Assembly: GCA_020861095.1 (NCBI GenBank)
Contig: JAJBTC010000037.1
Location: 1-48,925, forward strand
Direction of reading: 5' to 3'
Length of the DNA: 48,925 nucleotides
Source of the DNA: Bacteroides sp.
Lineage (GTDB): Bacteria > Bacteroidota > Bacteroidia > Bacteroidales > Bacteroidaceae
Part shown: piece after piece, positions 1-9,390 of the stretch
Numbering within the stretch: position 1 is the stretch's first letter
How the letters are laid out: every line of letters begins with the position of its first letter
Notes under the pieces: model-generated
What the model was told of the DNA's origin: nothing
What the model saw: only the letters and a program-made list of their open reading frames with translations
Database searches by the model: none
Program-made: the position numbers and the translations under genes

Positions 1-69
1 TACAACTACCAAACGTTACTTCCGGAAGATATACTGACACCGTGTTTGCCATATTTTATTATAAAGTAA
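1..69 (+). CDS. Possible C-terminal end of an upstream gene (partial)
   Basis: Frame 1 is open from the window edge to a TAA at 67-69 and reads as 22 residues ending LPYFIIK. There is too little sequence to recognise a family, and the minus strand is also open here from an ATG near position 51. Which strand is coding, if either, cannot be decided. No clear terminator follows; the next 280 bp are AT-rich. Confidence 0.2.
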   Translation, partial: YNYQTLLPEDILTPCLPYFIIK

Positions 70-352
70 TTTTTTCGTTGTTCCGGCCTTTTTTCTTCCT
101 CTTTTTATAAAATACGAGAGTGGTTTTTAATGGAACTTTCAGTTCCTGCTCAGTGCTGGTTCATAAAAGATGAAATTCTTGTTACAGAGAAGAGGGACAA
201 TCTTAAAATGTTCTTATTTATCCATCTTTCCTGATAGAAATTAAAGTTTTGGTTTCGTTGACTCATTTCCCTTTTTCATTATTAATTCTTTACTTTTTAT
301 TCAACCTCTTCTCTCCCCGTTTGTTTTATGGAAAACCAAAAACAGAAAGATT
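70..352. other. AT-rich intergenic region before the OYE gene
   Basis: This stretch is T-rich and shows no convincing gene. A small inverted repeat, GGAACT-TTC-AGTTCC, lies at 132-146. I see no clean TAnnTTTG promoter box for the downstream reductase, although its promoter should lie here. Confidence 0.4.
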
Positions 353-1438
353 ATGATTTTACTGGAACCTTTTCATACAGATGCATTGGATCTGAAAAAC
401 AGGGTGGTTATGGCTCCGATGACACGTACACGGGCAGATAATCCCGAACTGGCTGCTACGGATCTGATTGCCGAATATTACGTACAACGGGCAACGGCAG
501 GGCTGATTATTACTGAAGGTACACACGTGAGCCGTATGGCAAGAGGGGCTATCCGTGTACCGGGCATTTATACCAGCCAACAGATTGAAGGGTGGAGAAA
601 ATCGACGGATGCGGTACACGCCAAAGGGGGTAAGATCTTTGCACAGATCTGGCACGAAGGCAGACTGAGTCTTCGGGAGGTACTCGACGGGCATCTGCCG
701 ATGGCTCCTTCGGCTATCAATCCGGGAACGAAAGTGTTTTCACCGGAGGGAATGTTTGTCGACACACCTACTCCACACACCATGACAGTGGAGGAGATCC
801 GGCAGACGATCGATGATTTTGCACAGGCGACACAGAACGCAATGAAGGCGGGTTTTGATGGTGTGGAAATCCATGCGGCCAATGGCTATCTCTTCCATCA
901 GTTCTTTATGAAGTGTTCCAATACCCGTACAGATGAGTATGGGGGAAATATAGAGAACAGGAGCCGTTTTCTTTTCGATGTTCTGGAAGCGATTCGGGCA
1001 CAAACGGATCTGAAACGGGTAGGGGTACGGCTTTCACCGATCCTGAACCATATTCAGGGGATCGTGAAGGATGACGAAACGGATCAACTTTTTACAGAAA
1101 TGATCGGCAGGTTGAATGATTATCCGCTGGCATATGTACATCTGTCGGGGGTGACAGGAGATCAAGTGGACGATCCGCTGAAACAGGTACTTGATAGTGC
1201 GCGGTATTACCGGAAGATTTACCGTGGGACACTGATGATCAATAAAGGGTTTACACGTGATACGGCCAATCTGGCTATCGAAGAAGGTATTGCCGATCTG
1301 ATTTCATTCGGAAATCTCTATATCAGTAACCCCGATCTGATAGAGCGGTTCCGGTTGAATGCTCTCTTGAATGAGAGTGACAGGGACACCTTTTATACTA
1401 CTGGCCCGCAGGGGTACACGGATTATCCTTTTTTATAA
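353..1438 (+). CDS. Old Yellow Enzyme family alkene reductase (NADH:flavin oxidoreductase)
   Basis: This is an FMN-dependent ene-reductase of the Old Yellow Enzyme family, which reduces activated C=C bonds (enals, enones, maleimides) with NAD(P)H in the cytoplasm. The 361 residues match the family length. Visible landmarks are KNRVVMAPMTR near the N-terminus, the QIWHEGR strand, the substrate-anion pair with the proton-donor Tyr in EIHAANGYL (His-x-x-Asn form, as in yeast OYE, rather than the His-x-x-His of NemA), and TRTDEYGGN followed by NRSRF. The start is an ATG after an AGAAAGA stretch. It stands 326 bp upstream of oleate hydratase with a repeat element between them, so an operon is unlikely. 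The physiological substrate cannot be told from sequence; detoxification of electrophiles is the usual inference. Confidence 0.93.
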   Translation: MILLEPFHTDALDLKNRVVMAPMTRTRADNPELAATDLIAEYYVQRATAGLIITEGTHVSRMARGAIRVPGIYTSQQIEGWRKSTDAVHAKGGKIFAQIWHEGRLSLREVLDGHLPMAPSAINPGTKVFSPEGMFVDTPTPHTMTVEEIRQTIDDFAQATQNAMKAGFDGVEIHAANGYLFHQFFMKCSNTRTDEYGGNIENRSRFLFDVLEAIRAQTDLKRVGVRLSPILNHIQGIVKDDETDQLFTEMIGRLNDYPLAYVHLSGVTGDQVDDPLKQVLDSARYYRKIYRGTLMINKGFTRDTANLAIEEGIADLISFGNLYISNPDLIERFRLNALLNESDRDTFYTTGPQGYTDYPFL

Positions 1439-1460
1439 AGGATAGGAGGTAGCCTGGTTT

Positions 1461-1601
1461 GTAAAGAGACGCCAAGGGATTTACGATGTACTGATTTACG
1501 ATATAAGATTGAACATACAGAAAAGATACGTAGGTAAATCTTTCGTAAACCTCAACAGGCGAATCTTATATGCAAACAAACGAGATGGATAGTTGCGTTT
1601 C
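1461..1601 (+). repeat. Diverged full-length copy of the GAGACGC/GATTTAC repeat element
   Basis: The sequence starts GAGACGCCAAGGGATTTACG and ends CGAGATGGATAGTTGCGTTT. It follows the same order as the copy downstream of lysA (21754-21886): GAGACGC, GATTTACG blocks, a GATTGAA block, CAGAAA, GTAAATC, TATGCAAACA, CGAGA, TTGCGT. It is degenerate but colinear over about 140 bp. It fills most of the 326-bp gap between the OYE and oleate hydratase genes. Confidence 0.7.
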
Positions 1602-1748
1602 TGATAGTTTCGTTTTGTTGTTTGTATCTTCTGATGTGTGTTTGATCCTATGTGGATATAGACCGGGAGATCTTGTCTAAAAAGAGTTGAAAATTAAGGT
1701 TTGAGGTTTGAAATCTGATATGTAAGTATGCGTCTTTACATTCATTAA

Positions 1749-1757
1749 AAAAGGAGG
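1749..1757 (+). promoter_or_regulatory. Strong Shine-Dalgarno site of the oleate hydratase gene
   Basis: AAGGAGGAC lies about 8 bases upstream of the ATG at 1765. A near-perfect anti-16S match is uncommon in Bacteroidetes, where translation starts mostly use AT-rich leaders. It fixes the start codon. Confidence 0.75.
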
Positions 1758-1764
1758 ACATTTT

Positions 1765-3540
1765 ATGTATTACAGCAGTGGTAATTACGAGGCTTTTGCC
1801 CGGCCGGAAAAACCGGCAGATGTAGACAACAAATCGGCGTATCTGGTAGGGGCGGGACTGGCCTCTCTGGCAGCAGCTACTTTCATGGTGCGCGATGCAC
1901 AGATGAAGGGTGACAAGATCCATATTTTTGAAGAATTGGCTGTGCCCGGTGGTAGCATGGACGGTATCTGGAGTGAACAGAAAGGATATATCGTGCGGGG
2001 AGGACGCGAGATGGAGAATCATTTTGAAACACTATGGGATCTGTTCCGTTCCGTCCCTTCTCTGGAAACAGAAGGACTTTCCGTGTTGGATGAGTTCTAT
2101 CGGTTAAATAAAAAAGATCCCAGTTTTTCCAAGGCCCGTGTAATCGAAAACCGGGGGCAACGTCTGGCTACTGACGGGGAACTGACCCTGACGGAGAAAG
2201 CAATGAATGAATTGGTCCATCTGGCACTGACCCCGGAAGAGCAGTTGCAGGATGTGAAGATCAATGACATCTTTTCCGAAGAGTTCCTACAGTCTAACTT
2301 CTGGCTCTATTGGTGTACGATGTTTGCATTCGAACCGTGGGCGAGTGCGTTGGAAATGCGTCGTTATATCCTGCGTTTTATCCATCATGTAGGTACATTG
2401 TCTACTATGTCCTCACTGCGCTTTACAAAGTACAATCAATACGAATCCCTGATCCTGCCGTTGGTGAAGTATCTGGAAAGTGCGGGTGTACAGTTTCATT
2501 ATAACACACAGGTCAGGAATATTCTGATGAACACAGGAGGAGATAAGAAAGTAGCTATGAAAATAGAGTTTGTGAGCAACGGTCAGGAGCAAAGTCTGGA
2601 GTTGACAGAAAATGATCTGGTGTTTGTGACCAACGGTTCCATCACGGAAAGTAGTACGTATGGTGATAATACACATCCGGCTCCTGTGACACGTGAACTG
2701 GGTGGTAGCTGGCAATTGTGGAAAAAACTTGCCGAACAGGATGCTGCGTTTGGAAGACCGGAGAAATTCTGTGAGAATATTCCGGAGGCTAACTGGGTGA
2801 TTTCCGGAACGATCACCCTGACAGATGACAAGGTGACACCTTATATCGAAAAAATTAGTAAAAAAGATCCGCGCAGTGGTTCTATCGTCACCAGTGGTCC
2901 GGTGACGGTCAGGGATTCTAACTGGCTGCTGGGCTATTCAATCAGTCGTCAGCCTCATTTTCATACACAAAAACCGAATGAGTTGATCGTTTGGGTGTAT
3001 GGTTTGTTTTCCGATAAGCCGGGGAATTATGTGAAGAAGCGGACCACAGAGTGTACGGGGATTGAACTGTGCGAAGAATGGCTGTACCATATTGGAGTAC
3101 CGGAGGCTGAGATCGCAGAGATGGCTACCCATTCGGCGAGCACTATTCCGTGTTATATGCCTTATATCACTTCTTATTTCATGCCCCGTGCCTTGGGCGA
3201 CAGGCCGCTGGTAGTGCCGCAGGGTTCAAAGAATCTGGCATTTGTAGGAAATTTTGCGGAGACGGAACGGGATACGGTATTTACTACGGAATATTCTGTG
3301 CGTACTGCGATGGAGGCGGTGTATACCTTACTGAATGTGGATCGGGGAGTGCCGGAAGTGTTTGGCTCATGCTTTGATGTGCGGGTTCTCCTGAATGCGG
3401 TTTATTATCTGAATGACAAAAAACAACTGAAAGATATTCAATTGCCTTGGCTGGCATTGAGAGTGGAAAAGTTTGCACTGAATAAGAGTAAAGGAACTTA
3501 TCTGGAAGAGTTGTTGCGGGAGGCGAAGTTGATCGATTGA
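1765..3540 (+). CDS. ohyA: Oleate hydratase (myosin-cross-reactive antigen family)
   Basis: This FAD enzyme adds water to the cis-9 double bond of oleate and similar unsaturated fatty acids to give 10-hydroxy fatty acids (EC 4.2.1.53). The 591 residues match the family. The dinucleotide-binding motif [12 protein letters not shown] lies at residues 29-40, [13 protein letters not shown] follows, and RGGREM at 78-83 holds Glu82, the position of the catalytic Glu82 of Staphylococcus aureus OhyA. The aromatic, hydrophobic middle fits the substrate lobe. The start is set by a strong AAGGAGGAC site. The gene is monocistronic: a repeat element lies upstream and a hairpin terminator downstream. The likely role is detoxifying host or dietary unsaturated fatty acids. 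The unusual ribosome-binding site could hint at acquisition from another phylum, but codon use does not stand out by eye. Confidence 0.95.
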   Translation: MYYSSGNYEAFARPEKPADVDNKSAYLVGAGLASLAAATFMVRDAQMKGDKIHIFEELAVPGGSMDGIWSEQKGYIVRGGREMENHFETLWDLFRSVPSLETEGLSVLDEFYRLNKKDPSFSKARVIENRGQRLATDGELTLTEKAMNELVHLALTPEEQLQDVKINDIFSEEFLQSNFWLYWCTMFAFEPWASALEMRRYILRFIHHVGTLSTMSSLRFTKYNQYESLILPLVKYLESAGVQFHYNTQVRNILMNTGGDKKVAMKIEFVSNGQEQSLELTENDLVFVTNGSITESSTYGDNTHPAPVTRELGGSWQLWKKLAEQDAAFGRPEKFCENIPEANWVISGTITLTDDKVTPYIEKISKKDPRSGSIVTSGPVTVRDSNWLLGYSISRQPHFHTQKPNELIVWVYGLFSDKPGNYVKKRTTECTGIELCEEWLYHIGVPEAEIAEMATHSASTIPCYMPYITSYFMPRALGDRPLVVPQGSKNLAFVGNFAETERDTVFTTEYSVRTAMEAVYTLLNVDRGVPEVFGSCFDVRVLLNAVYYLNDKKQLKDIQLPWLALRVEKFALNKSKGTYLEELLREAKLID

Positions 3541-3587
3541 GGAATAGTTGTTGGCTTTCGGGAAATAGGCGTATAGGCATTTCTTAT

Positions 3588-3612
3588 GGGACTATCCATC
3601 ATGGATAGTCCC
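3588..3612 (+). terminator. Hairpin terminator after oleate hydratase
   Basis: A perfect 12-bp inverted repeat (GGGACTATCCAT, one base, ATGGATAGTCCC) is followed by TTTAA. It lies between two convergent genes and could stop transcription from both sides, though the T-run is short on either strand. Confidence 0.7.
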
Positions 3613-3642
3613 TTTAACATGTATTTATATATTGCTTCTTTT

Positions 3643-4878
3643 TCAGAACAGTACGATACCCCCTTCGAAGATAGCACCTTTATCAAATGTTTTGGATCTG
3701 CTATAATACCGGGTGGTTCCATATCCACCTGTGGCGAAGATAGCAAATTTTCTGGTGAACTTATATTCGAGATTCAGACGTGCTGCCAGTTCATATACCT
3801 CTCCGGGTATGCCTGCTTCCTTATCTTTATTGTTGATCAGAAAGATATTCTGATAACCGAGGTCTCCGCTGATATAGAGTTTGCGATAGATAGGAAGTTC
3901 CAGACCGGCCCGATAGGAAGTACTGAATGTAAATTTGTCCAGATCGCGGTAGTAACCACCAACACCCAGGATGGTGTAGAAAAGTTCATTTTTGAAGCGG
4001 GCGGCTACATTGCCTTTGGTATTGTTGCCACCATATACCATCAGTTGTACCCTGGTGTCGGGATTTGCATTCACAAGTCCCAACTGCAAGCCGTCGAAGT
4101 TTTCTTTGTAGTAGTTCAGAAGACCGATCTGTAGTCCGGAACCGTTAGTCGCATAGTTCAGGGGAGCAAGCTGCAGACCCATCATGTGCACTCCAACTAC
4201 ATTTCCTAACCCTGATAGCTGCAGGCCGCGCATGGTACCACCGGTGATGTTGCCCAGACCGGCCATTTGAACACCACTCATGTTACCGCCTACTACATTC
4301 AATGCTCCGGAGGTCATGAGACCTGAAAGTTGTTCTCCCGTGATGCTGGCGAGTCCGCCCACCTGCCATCCTTTCGTTGTGGTCCCGGTCAGGTTGATCA
4401 GTCCGCTGACAGAGACCCCGCGGTTGGTATCTCCTGTGATATTGGCCAGGCCGGATACCTGGATCCCTCTGGCGTTACGACCGGATATATTCACCAGGCT
4501 GGTTACAGAGATCCCCCGCATATCTTCGCCATTTATATTGGCAAATCCGGAAAATTGCAATCCCTGCATATTTCCGTCTACCCGGTTGTAGAAGCCTGAT
4601 AATTGCATGCCTTTGGCGTCTTCTACGACCCGGCTACCTACTACGTTCATTGATATACCTCTGAGTTGATTCATTTTAGAGACAAATCCTATATTCAGGT
4701 ATGTTGTCTGCAGGGAATCATAAGGTTGGGTAGCTACTTTGGGAGTGAGGGAAAGATTGATACCCGCACTTTTATTCTGTGCCTGCAGGGTACAACTTAT
4801 CAATAATCCTGTCAGTACCAGGCTACATCCTCTTTTCCAGAGGAGTTGCATATGTTTCTCAGCTTTTTTCTTTATCAT
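3643..4878 (-). CDS. Secreted surface protein with tandem 16-residue repeats and a C-terminal beta-barrel-like domain
   Basis: The protein has 411 residues. A signal peptide begins at Met1 or, more likely, Met10 and ends near LQAQ. About eleven tandem 16-residue repeats follow, with consensus xGhQhSGLhNhxGxxx (for example RGIQVSGLANITGDTN, then RGVSVSGLINLTGTTT, then RGLQLSGLGNVVGVHM). The pattern resembles the LA_2272-type surface-repeat proteins and suggests a beta-solenoid. The last ~130 residues alternate aromatic and polar residues and end in ...GGIVLF, a terminal Phe as in outer-membrane beta-strands. I infer a periplasmic or surface solenoid joined to a membrane-embedded domain. Its function is unknown. 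It is monocistronic and convergent with oleate hydratase. The opposite-strand open frames here are shadows of the repeats. Confidence 0.85.
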   Translation of the reverse strand: MIKKKAEKHMQLLWKRGCSLVLTGLLISCTLQAQNKSAGINLSLTPKVATQPYDSLQTTYLNIGFVSKMNQLRGISMNVVGSRVVEDAKGMQLSGFYNRVDGNMQGLQFSGFANINGEDMRGISVTSLVNISGRNARGIQVSGLANITGDTNRGVSVSGLINLTGTTTKGWQVGGLASITGEQLSGLMTSGALNVVGGNMSGVQMAGLGNITGGTMRGLQLSGLGNVVGVHMMGLQLAPLNYATNGSGLQIGLLNYYKENFDGLQLGLVNANPDTRVQLMVYGGNNTKGNVAARFKNELFYTILGVGGYYRDLDKFTFSTSYRAGLELPIYRKLYISGDLGYQNIFLINNKDKEAGIPGEVYELAARLNLEYKFTRKFAIFATGGYGTTRYYSRSKTFDKGAIFEGGIVLF

Positions 4879-5269
4879 GATCAGTAAATGTATTAATGAG
4901 ATCCCACGTAATTTTATTTACGATTTACAAATTTACGATTTACGATTGAAATAACATCTATATATGGCCTTTGTTTATTTCCGTTCTTTGGGAAACTCTT
5001 GTACATTCAAAGGATAAGCAGATCCCTTAGATCCCATTTGTACGTGCGATTACAGGGTGCAATGCAGGTAAAGTAATTTCAACCGTAAATCCCTTTGCCA
5101 ACCGCCTGGTTGGCTACGCCGATCTTCGATTGACTCTGTCTACCGTTTGCTCGTGAGTCCGTAAATCATAAATGATAAACAGATACTCTACACCCATTTC
5201 ATAGCGATTACGAGGTGTAGATAAAGTAATTTCAATCGTCAATCGTAAATCCGTCAATCGTAAATCCCT
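4879..5269. repeat. Gene-free gap filled with GATTTAC-type repeats and a diverged direct duplication
   Basis: GATTTACGATT-type sequence lies at 4915-4953. At 5076-5170 there is a longer module (reverse complement: ACAGAGTCAATCGAAGATCG and onward to CAAAGGGATTTACGG). A third block at 5228-5269 ends at the stop codon of the acyl-CoA ligase. In addition, 5012-5091 and 5173-5252 are diverged direct copies, sharing GCGATTAC, GGTG and AAAGTAATTTCAA in the same order. No gene is evident. Confidence 0.7.
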
Positions 5270-6928
5270 TTATCCTTTGGCTTCCTGATAGAGGAAACGT
5301 TTGATATTTTTCTTGGGAGTCTTTTCAAATTCTTCCGGATAGATCTTCATCTTGGCAATCTGGCTGTAGACCGGAAGTGTGGCATTCAATGCGGTACGGT
5401 TCTCTTCCATCACGCCTTCGAGGTCTTCCTGTTTGAGTCCATTGGCAAACGCGTCGTCGAAATCGGGATATACCAGGCCTACCAGTTTGCCGTTCTGCTG
5501 TACGATGATACTTTCGGCCACGTAGGGCATGTTGTTCAACTTATCTTCGATCTCTTCGGGGTATATGTTCTGACCGCTGGGACCGAGCAACAGGTTTTTA
5601 CTGCGTCCGCGGATGGTCACATTGCCCGCGGCATCCATCACGGCCAGGTCACCGGTATGCAGCCAGCCTTCCTCGTCGATCACCTCGGCAGTTGCTTCTT
5701 CGTTTTTGTAGTATCCCAGCATCACATTCGGGCCCCGGCATACGATCTCACCCACCACGTTTTCCGGATCCGGAGAGAGTATTTTCACTTCCATACGCGG
5801 AGCAGCTTTTCCGCAGGAACCGGCTTTGAATCTCCGCCAGCCTTCATAGGTGATGATCGGTCCGCATTCGGTCATACCATATCCTACGGTATAAGGGAAT
5901 TCGATCATTTGCAGGAATTGTTCGATCTCCTGGTTGAAGGCTGTCCCTCCGATGATCACTTCCACGAAATTGCCGCCAAAGGCCTGTATCATCTGTTCGC
6001 GGATGGTAGATTTGATCTTATCGTTGATCACAGGAACCTTCATCAACAGTTTCATCGCGGGAGTTTCGAGCCTGGGCAATATACTCTTCTTGATGATCTT
6101 TTCAATGATCAGAGGGACCGCTACGATCAGGTTGGGTTTTACTTCCGAGAAGGCTTCGAAGATGATCTTCGGGCTTGGCATACGGGTGAGGAAGTAGATC
6201 TGGCACCCTACGGCAAATTCATACAGGAACTCAAAAGCCAGTCCGTACATATGTGCCATAGGCAGCATGGATACGATCTTGTCGCCCGGTTTCAGTTCGA
6301 GGACTTCAAATGCGAATCTGGTGTTGGACCAGAGGCTGCGATAGGGCAGCATCACTCCTTTGGAATAGCTGGTGGTTCCGGAGGTATAGTTGATCGCGGC
6401 CAGTTCTTCGGGCTCGTCTTTGTGATAGTTGACATGTTCCTTGCGGAAATTCTTGGGGAATTTCTTTCCGAACATTTCATTGAGATGTTCACGCGCATAG
6501 GTGAGTTTTTCACTGCGTGAGACCAGCACAGAGAAGTCCGTCATCAACAGGGTCCCTTCGAGCAACGGCATCGCTGCTTCGTCCAGGTTTTCCCACACGA
6601 CATCGCCGACAAAAAGGAGTTTGGCTTCCGAATGGTTCACTATGTTGTGTACATTGTCTGCTTTGAATTCATGCAGGATAGGCACGATCACAGCACCATA
6701 CGTGAGGGTTGCCATGAAAGTAACTCCCCAGTGCGAACTGTTGCGGCCGCAGACAGCGATTTTATCGCCTTTTTTTATACCGCTTTCTTCAAAGATGATA
6801 TGGAGTTTTTCGATCTTACGTGCTACATCTTTATATTGGAGGGTAGCCCCTTTGTAGTCTGTCAGTGAAGGAAGGTCCCAGTGCTCTTTGATACTGGACT
6901 CGACATAAGCATTAAAACTTTGTTCCAT
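5270..6928 (-). CDS. AMP-forming acyl-CoA synthetase (long-chain fatty acid CoA ligase-like)
   Basis: This is an adenylate-forming enzyme of the ANL superfamily that activates a carboxylic acid with ATP and then CoA; a long-chain fatty acid substrate is the best guess. Landmarks are the P-loop YTSGTTSYSKGV (the usual GxPKG is here SYSKG), GYGMTECGP, GWLHTGDLA, the hinge region IRGRSKNL, and the C-terminal lysine region KKNIKRFL. An upstream ATG at 6985 is possible, but a consensus promoter (6956-6986) overlaps it. The start is therefore placed at 6928, giving MEQSFNAYVE and 552 residues. The gene stands alone. It could cooperate with oleate hydratase in handling exogenous fatty acids, but nothing here proves a shared pathway. 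Confidence 0.88.
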   Translation of the reverse strand: MEQSFNAYVESSIKEHWDLPSLTDYKGATLQYKDVARKIEKLHIIFEESGIKKGDKIAVCGRNSSHWGVTFMATLTYGAVIVPILHEFKADNVHNIVNHSEAKLLFVGDVVWENLDEAAMPLLEGTLLMTDFSVLVSRSEKLTYAREHLNEMFGKKFPKNFRKEHVNYHKDEPEELAAINYTSGTTSYSKGVMLPYRSLWSNTRFAFEVLELKPGDKIVSMLPMAHMYGLAFEFLYEFAVGCQIYFLTRMPSPKIIFEAFSEVKPNLIVAVPLIIEKIIKKSILPRLETPAMKLLMKVPVINDKIKSTIREQMIQAFGGNFVEVIIGGTAFNQEIEQFLQMIEFPYTVGYGMTECGPIITYEGWRRFKAGSCGKAAPRMEVKILSPDPENVVGEIVCRGPNVMLGYYKNEEATAEVIDEEGWLHTGDLAVMDAAGNVTIRGRSKNLLLGPSGQNIYPEEIEDKLNNMPYVAESIIVQQNGKLVGLVYPDFDDAFANGLKQEDLEGVMEENRTALNATLPVYSQIAKMKIYPEEFEKTPKKNIKRFLYQEAKG

Positions 6929-6955
6929 GTGTTGCACAATTGATGTATATTTGTG

Positions 6956-6986
6956 CAAATATAATTCATTCTTTATATTATGCAAA
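6956..6986 (-). promoter_or_regulatory. Bacteroidetes-type promoter of the acyl-CoA synthetase
   Basis: On the minus strand a TTTG box (6983-6986) is followed after 19 bases by TATATTTG (6956-6963), a perfect match to the -33/-7 consensus. Transcription should start near 6949, about 20 bases before the ATG at 6928. This argues against the longer start at 6985. Confidence 0.8.
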
Positions 6987-7021
6987 CAAATAAAACGGAA
7001 AAAGTAAAATGAGTTTTCTGC

Positions 7022-8092
7022 TTATTCTTCCAGGTACCACCTGTACAATTTCCCTACTCCTTCCCGTACAGAAATACGGTGATGCCATCCCAGGGCGTGT
7101 AAACGGCTGACATCCGTAAGCTTACGCGGTGTGCCATCCGGTTTGCCGGGATCGAAATTCACTTCCCCTTTATAACCGACGGTCTGGGCAGTGAGGTATG
7201 CCAGGTCGCGGATCGAGATCTCTTCTCCGGTACCGATATTGATGTGGCAGTTGCGTATTTCAGTTCCATCTCCCGTCAGATCCGTGAAATTGACCTTCTC
7301 CATGATGTAGATACAGGCATCTGCCATCTCTTCGCTCCAGAGGAATTCCCGGAGCGGTGTTCCGGTCCCCCATAGGGTCACCCGGTCTTCGTCGATCCCG
7401 TACTTTCTCAGCAGGGTAAGTATCTGTTCCCAGGAGTCATTACCATCTATGCCTTCTACGGGACGTCGGTGCAGATCGGCCCGTATAGCCAGCCTGTCAC
7501 CTATCATCAGGTGATGGGCCAGGTGTATTTTCCGGATCATAGCCGGGAGTACGTGGCTCCGCTGCAGATCGAAATTGTCATGAGGGCCATACAGATTGGT
7601 GGGCATCACCGCCAGAAAGTTGGTGCCGTATTGCAGGTTGAAGCTTTCACAAAGTTTCAGTCCGGCTATTTTGGCAATGGCATACGGTTCGTTGGTATAC
7701 TCCAGCGGAGAGGTCAGCAGCGCATCTTCCCGCATGGGTTGCGGTGCGCAGCGCGGATATACACAGGTGCTTCCCAGGAAGAGTAGCTTCTTCACACCGT
7801 GCCGGTAGCTTTCCCCGATAACATTCTGTTGGATCTGCAGGTTGTTGTAGATAAAATCGGCCCGGTACGTGTGGTTGGCCAGGATACCTCCTACGTGGGC
7901 AGCCGCCAGAAATACATATTCGGGTTGTTCTTTCTCAAAAAAGTCCCTTACCGCTACCGGGTCCATCAGGTCCAGTTCGGCATGTGTGCGGCCCGTGAGG
8001 TGAGTATATCCTTTATCCTGCAGCGAATTCCAGAGGGCCGATCCTACCAGTCCGCGGTGTCCGGCTATATAGATCTTGGAATCTTTGTTCAT
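7022..8092 (-). CDS. fcl: GDP-L-fucose synthase
   Basis: This epimerase-reductase converts GDP-4-keto-6-deoxy-D-mannose to GDP-L-fucose with NADPH, supplying fucose for surface polysaccharides and glycoproteins. It is an extended SDR enzyme: [10 protein letters not shown] is the nucleotide-binding loop, STCVYP carries the active-site Ser/Cys, and YAIAKIAG is the Tyr-xxx-Lys pair. The 356 residues exceed the ~320 of E. coli Fcl. The extra ~35 residues lie around [20 protein letters not shown], an insertion I recall as usual in Bacteroidetes homologues. The start codon overlaps the gmd stop codon (ATGA), so the two genes are translationally coupled and form one operon. Confidence 0.96.
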   Translation of the reverse strand: MNKDSKIYIAGHRGLVGSALWNSLQDKGYTHLTGRTHAELDLMDPVAVRDFFEKEQPEYVFLAAAHVGGILANHTYRADFIYNNLQIQQNVIGESYRHGVKKLLFLGSTCVYPRCAPQPMREDALLTSPLEYTNEPYAIAKIAGLKLCESFNLQYGTNFLAVMPTNLYGPHDNFDLQRSHVLPAMIRKIHLAHHLMIGDRLAIRADLHRRPVEGIDGNDSWEQILTLLRKYGIDEDRVTLWGTGTPLREFLWSEEMADACIYIMEKVNFTDLTGDGTEIRNCHINIGTGEEISIRDLAYLTAQTVGYKGEVNFDPGKPDGTPRKLTDVSRLHALGWHHRISVREGVGKLYRWYLEE

Positions 8093-9165
8093 CGTTCCGG
8101 TTGTTGTGCGTGTAGCTTGCGTACATATTCCAGGTCGTGTCGCACCATCAGGCTCACCAACTCTTCAAAGGAGGTCTGACGGGGATCCCATCCCAACAGT
8201 TCACGTGCTTTGGTGGGGTCACCCAATAACTGTTCCACCTCCGCCGGGCGGAAGTATCTGGCGTCTACTTCTACCAATATCTTTCCGGTAGCCCGATCGA
8301 TACCCTTTTCATGTATCCCTTCTCCCTGCCAGTTGAGTTCGATCCCTGCCTGGCGGAAAGCCAGTGTCGCGAATTCGCGTACCGAATGAAATTCCCCTGT
8401 GGCAATCACAAAATCTTCCGGTTGCGGGTGTTGCAACATGAGCCACATACATTCTACATAATCCCGGGCATATCCCCAGTCGCGGAGGGCACTCAGGTTG
8501 CCCAGGTAGAGTTTGTCCTGCAATCCCTGTGCGATACGGGCGGCAGCCAGGGTGATCTTGCGGGTAACGAAAGTCTCTCCGCGCCGTTCGCTCTCGTGGT
8601 TGAACAGGATGCCGTTGACGGCAAACATCCCGTAACTCTCCCGGTAATTCTTTGTGATCCAGAAGCCGTACTGTTTGGCTACCCCGTAGGAAGACCGGGG
8701 ATAAAAAGGAGTAGTCTCTTTCTGGGGTACTTCCTGCACCAGCCCATACAGTTCGGAGGTAGAGGCCTGGTAGATGCGGGTCTTTTTTTCCATTCCCAGG
8801 ATGCGCACAGCTTCGAGAATGCGGAGCGTACCTATGCCATCGGTCTCGGCGGTATATTCGGGTACTTCGAAAGAGACTTTGACGTGGCTTTGTGCGGCCA
8901 GGTTGTATATCTCATCGGGTTGCACCTGCTGGATGATGCGGATTAGTGAACTACTGTCTGTCATATCGCCATAGTGCAGGTTGATCTGGCGTTTTCTCTT
9001 CATGTCACGTACCCACTCCTCGAAATACAGGTGTTCGATGCGCGCGGTATTGAATGAGGACGAACGACGTAGAATGCCGTGTACTTCATACTCTTTCTGC
9101 AACAGGAATTCTGCCAGGAACGATCCGTCCTGGCCGGTGATACCGGTGATAAGGGCTACTTTCAT
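8089..9165 (-). CDS. gmd: GDP-mannose 4,6-dehydratase
   Basis: This NADP-dependent dehydratase makes GDP-4-keto-6-deoxymannose from GDP-mannose, the step before Fcl. The 358 residues contain [17 protein letters not shown] at the N-terminus (Rossmann loop), the Thr/Ser/Glu stretch [15 protein letters not shown], and [10 protein letters not shown] with the catalytic Tyr and Lys. It is the first gene of a two-gene operon with fcl (4-bp overlap) and is divergent from the alpha-amylase across a 225-bp gap. No glycosyltransferase lies nearby, so the GDP-fucose is probably used by loci elsewhere in the genome. Confidence 0.97.
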   Translation of the reverse strand: MKVALITGITGQDGSFLAEFLLQKEYEVHGILRRSSSFNTARIEHLYFEEWVRDMKRKRQINLHYGDMTDSSSLIRIIQQVQPDEIYNLAAQSHVKVSFEVPEYTAETDGIGTLRILEAVRILGMEKKTRIYQASTSELYGLVQEVPQKETTPFYPRSSYGVAKQYGFWITKNYRESYGMFAVNGILFNHESERRGETFVTRKITLAAARIAQGLQDKLYLGNLSALRDWGYARDYVECMWLMLQHPQPEDFVIATGEFHSVREFATLAFRQAGIELNWQGEGIHEKGIDRATGKILVEVDARYFRPAEVEQLLGDPTKARELLGWDPRQTSFEELVSLMVRHDLEYVRKLHAQQPER

Positions 9166-9188
9166 AAATTGGTCTGATCTTTTGTAAG

Positions 9189-9208
9189 CGTCCGGATCTG
9201 TCCGGACG
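9189..9208. promoter_or_regulatory. Palindrome in the gmd/amylase divergent region
   Basis: CGTCCGGA-TCTG-TCCGGACG is a perfect 8-bp inverted repeat with a 4-base loop. It lies 24 bp upstream of the gmd start, probably in its 5' leader. No T-run follows on either strand, so an operator or a leader hairpin is more likely than a terminator. Confidence 0.4.
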
Positions 9209-9390
9209 AAGGCGCGCTGTATGAGGCTCTGTGACTACATACATTTAGCAGATGCAATATTCGATATTTTTGAGGAGATAAGCAAGCTTTTTGTGTTTTT
9301 CCCGATGCAAAACTTTCTTGATACCTTCTTGTAAACATTCTTTCCTTTTCTCCTGTTCTCTTATAAATTAAAATTTATAGTAAAGAAGAT

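Noticed and set aside
4280..4599. Open frames on plus opposite the repeat protein
   Set aside because: They arise from the periodic coding repeats on the minus strand.
5657..6520. A 287-residue open frame on plus opposite the acyl-CoA synthetase
   Set aside because: It is a shadow of a well-supported minus-strand gene; the composition is His/Asp/Phe-rich with no family match.
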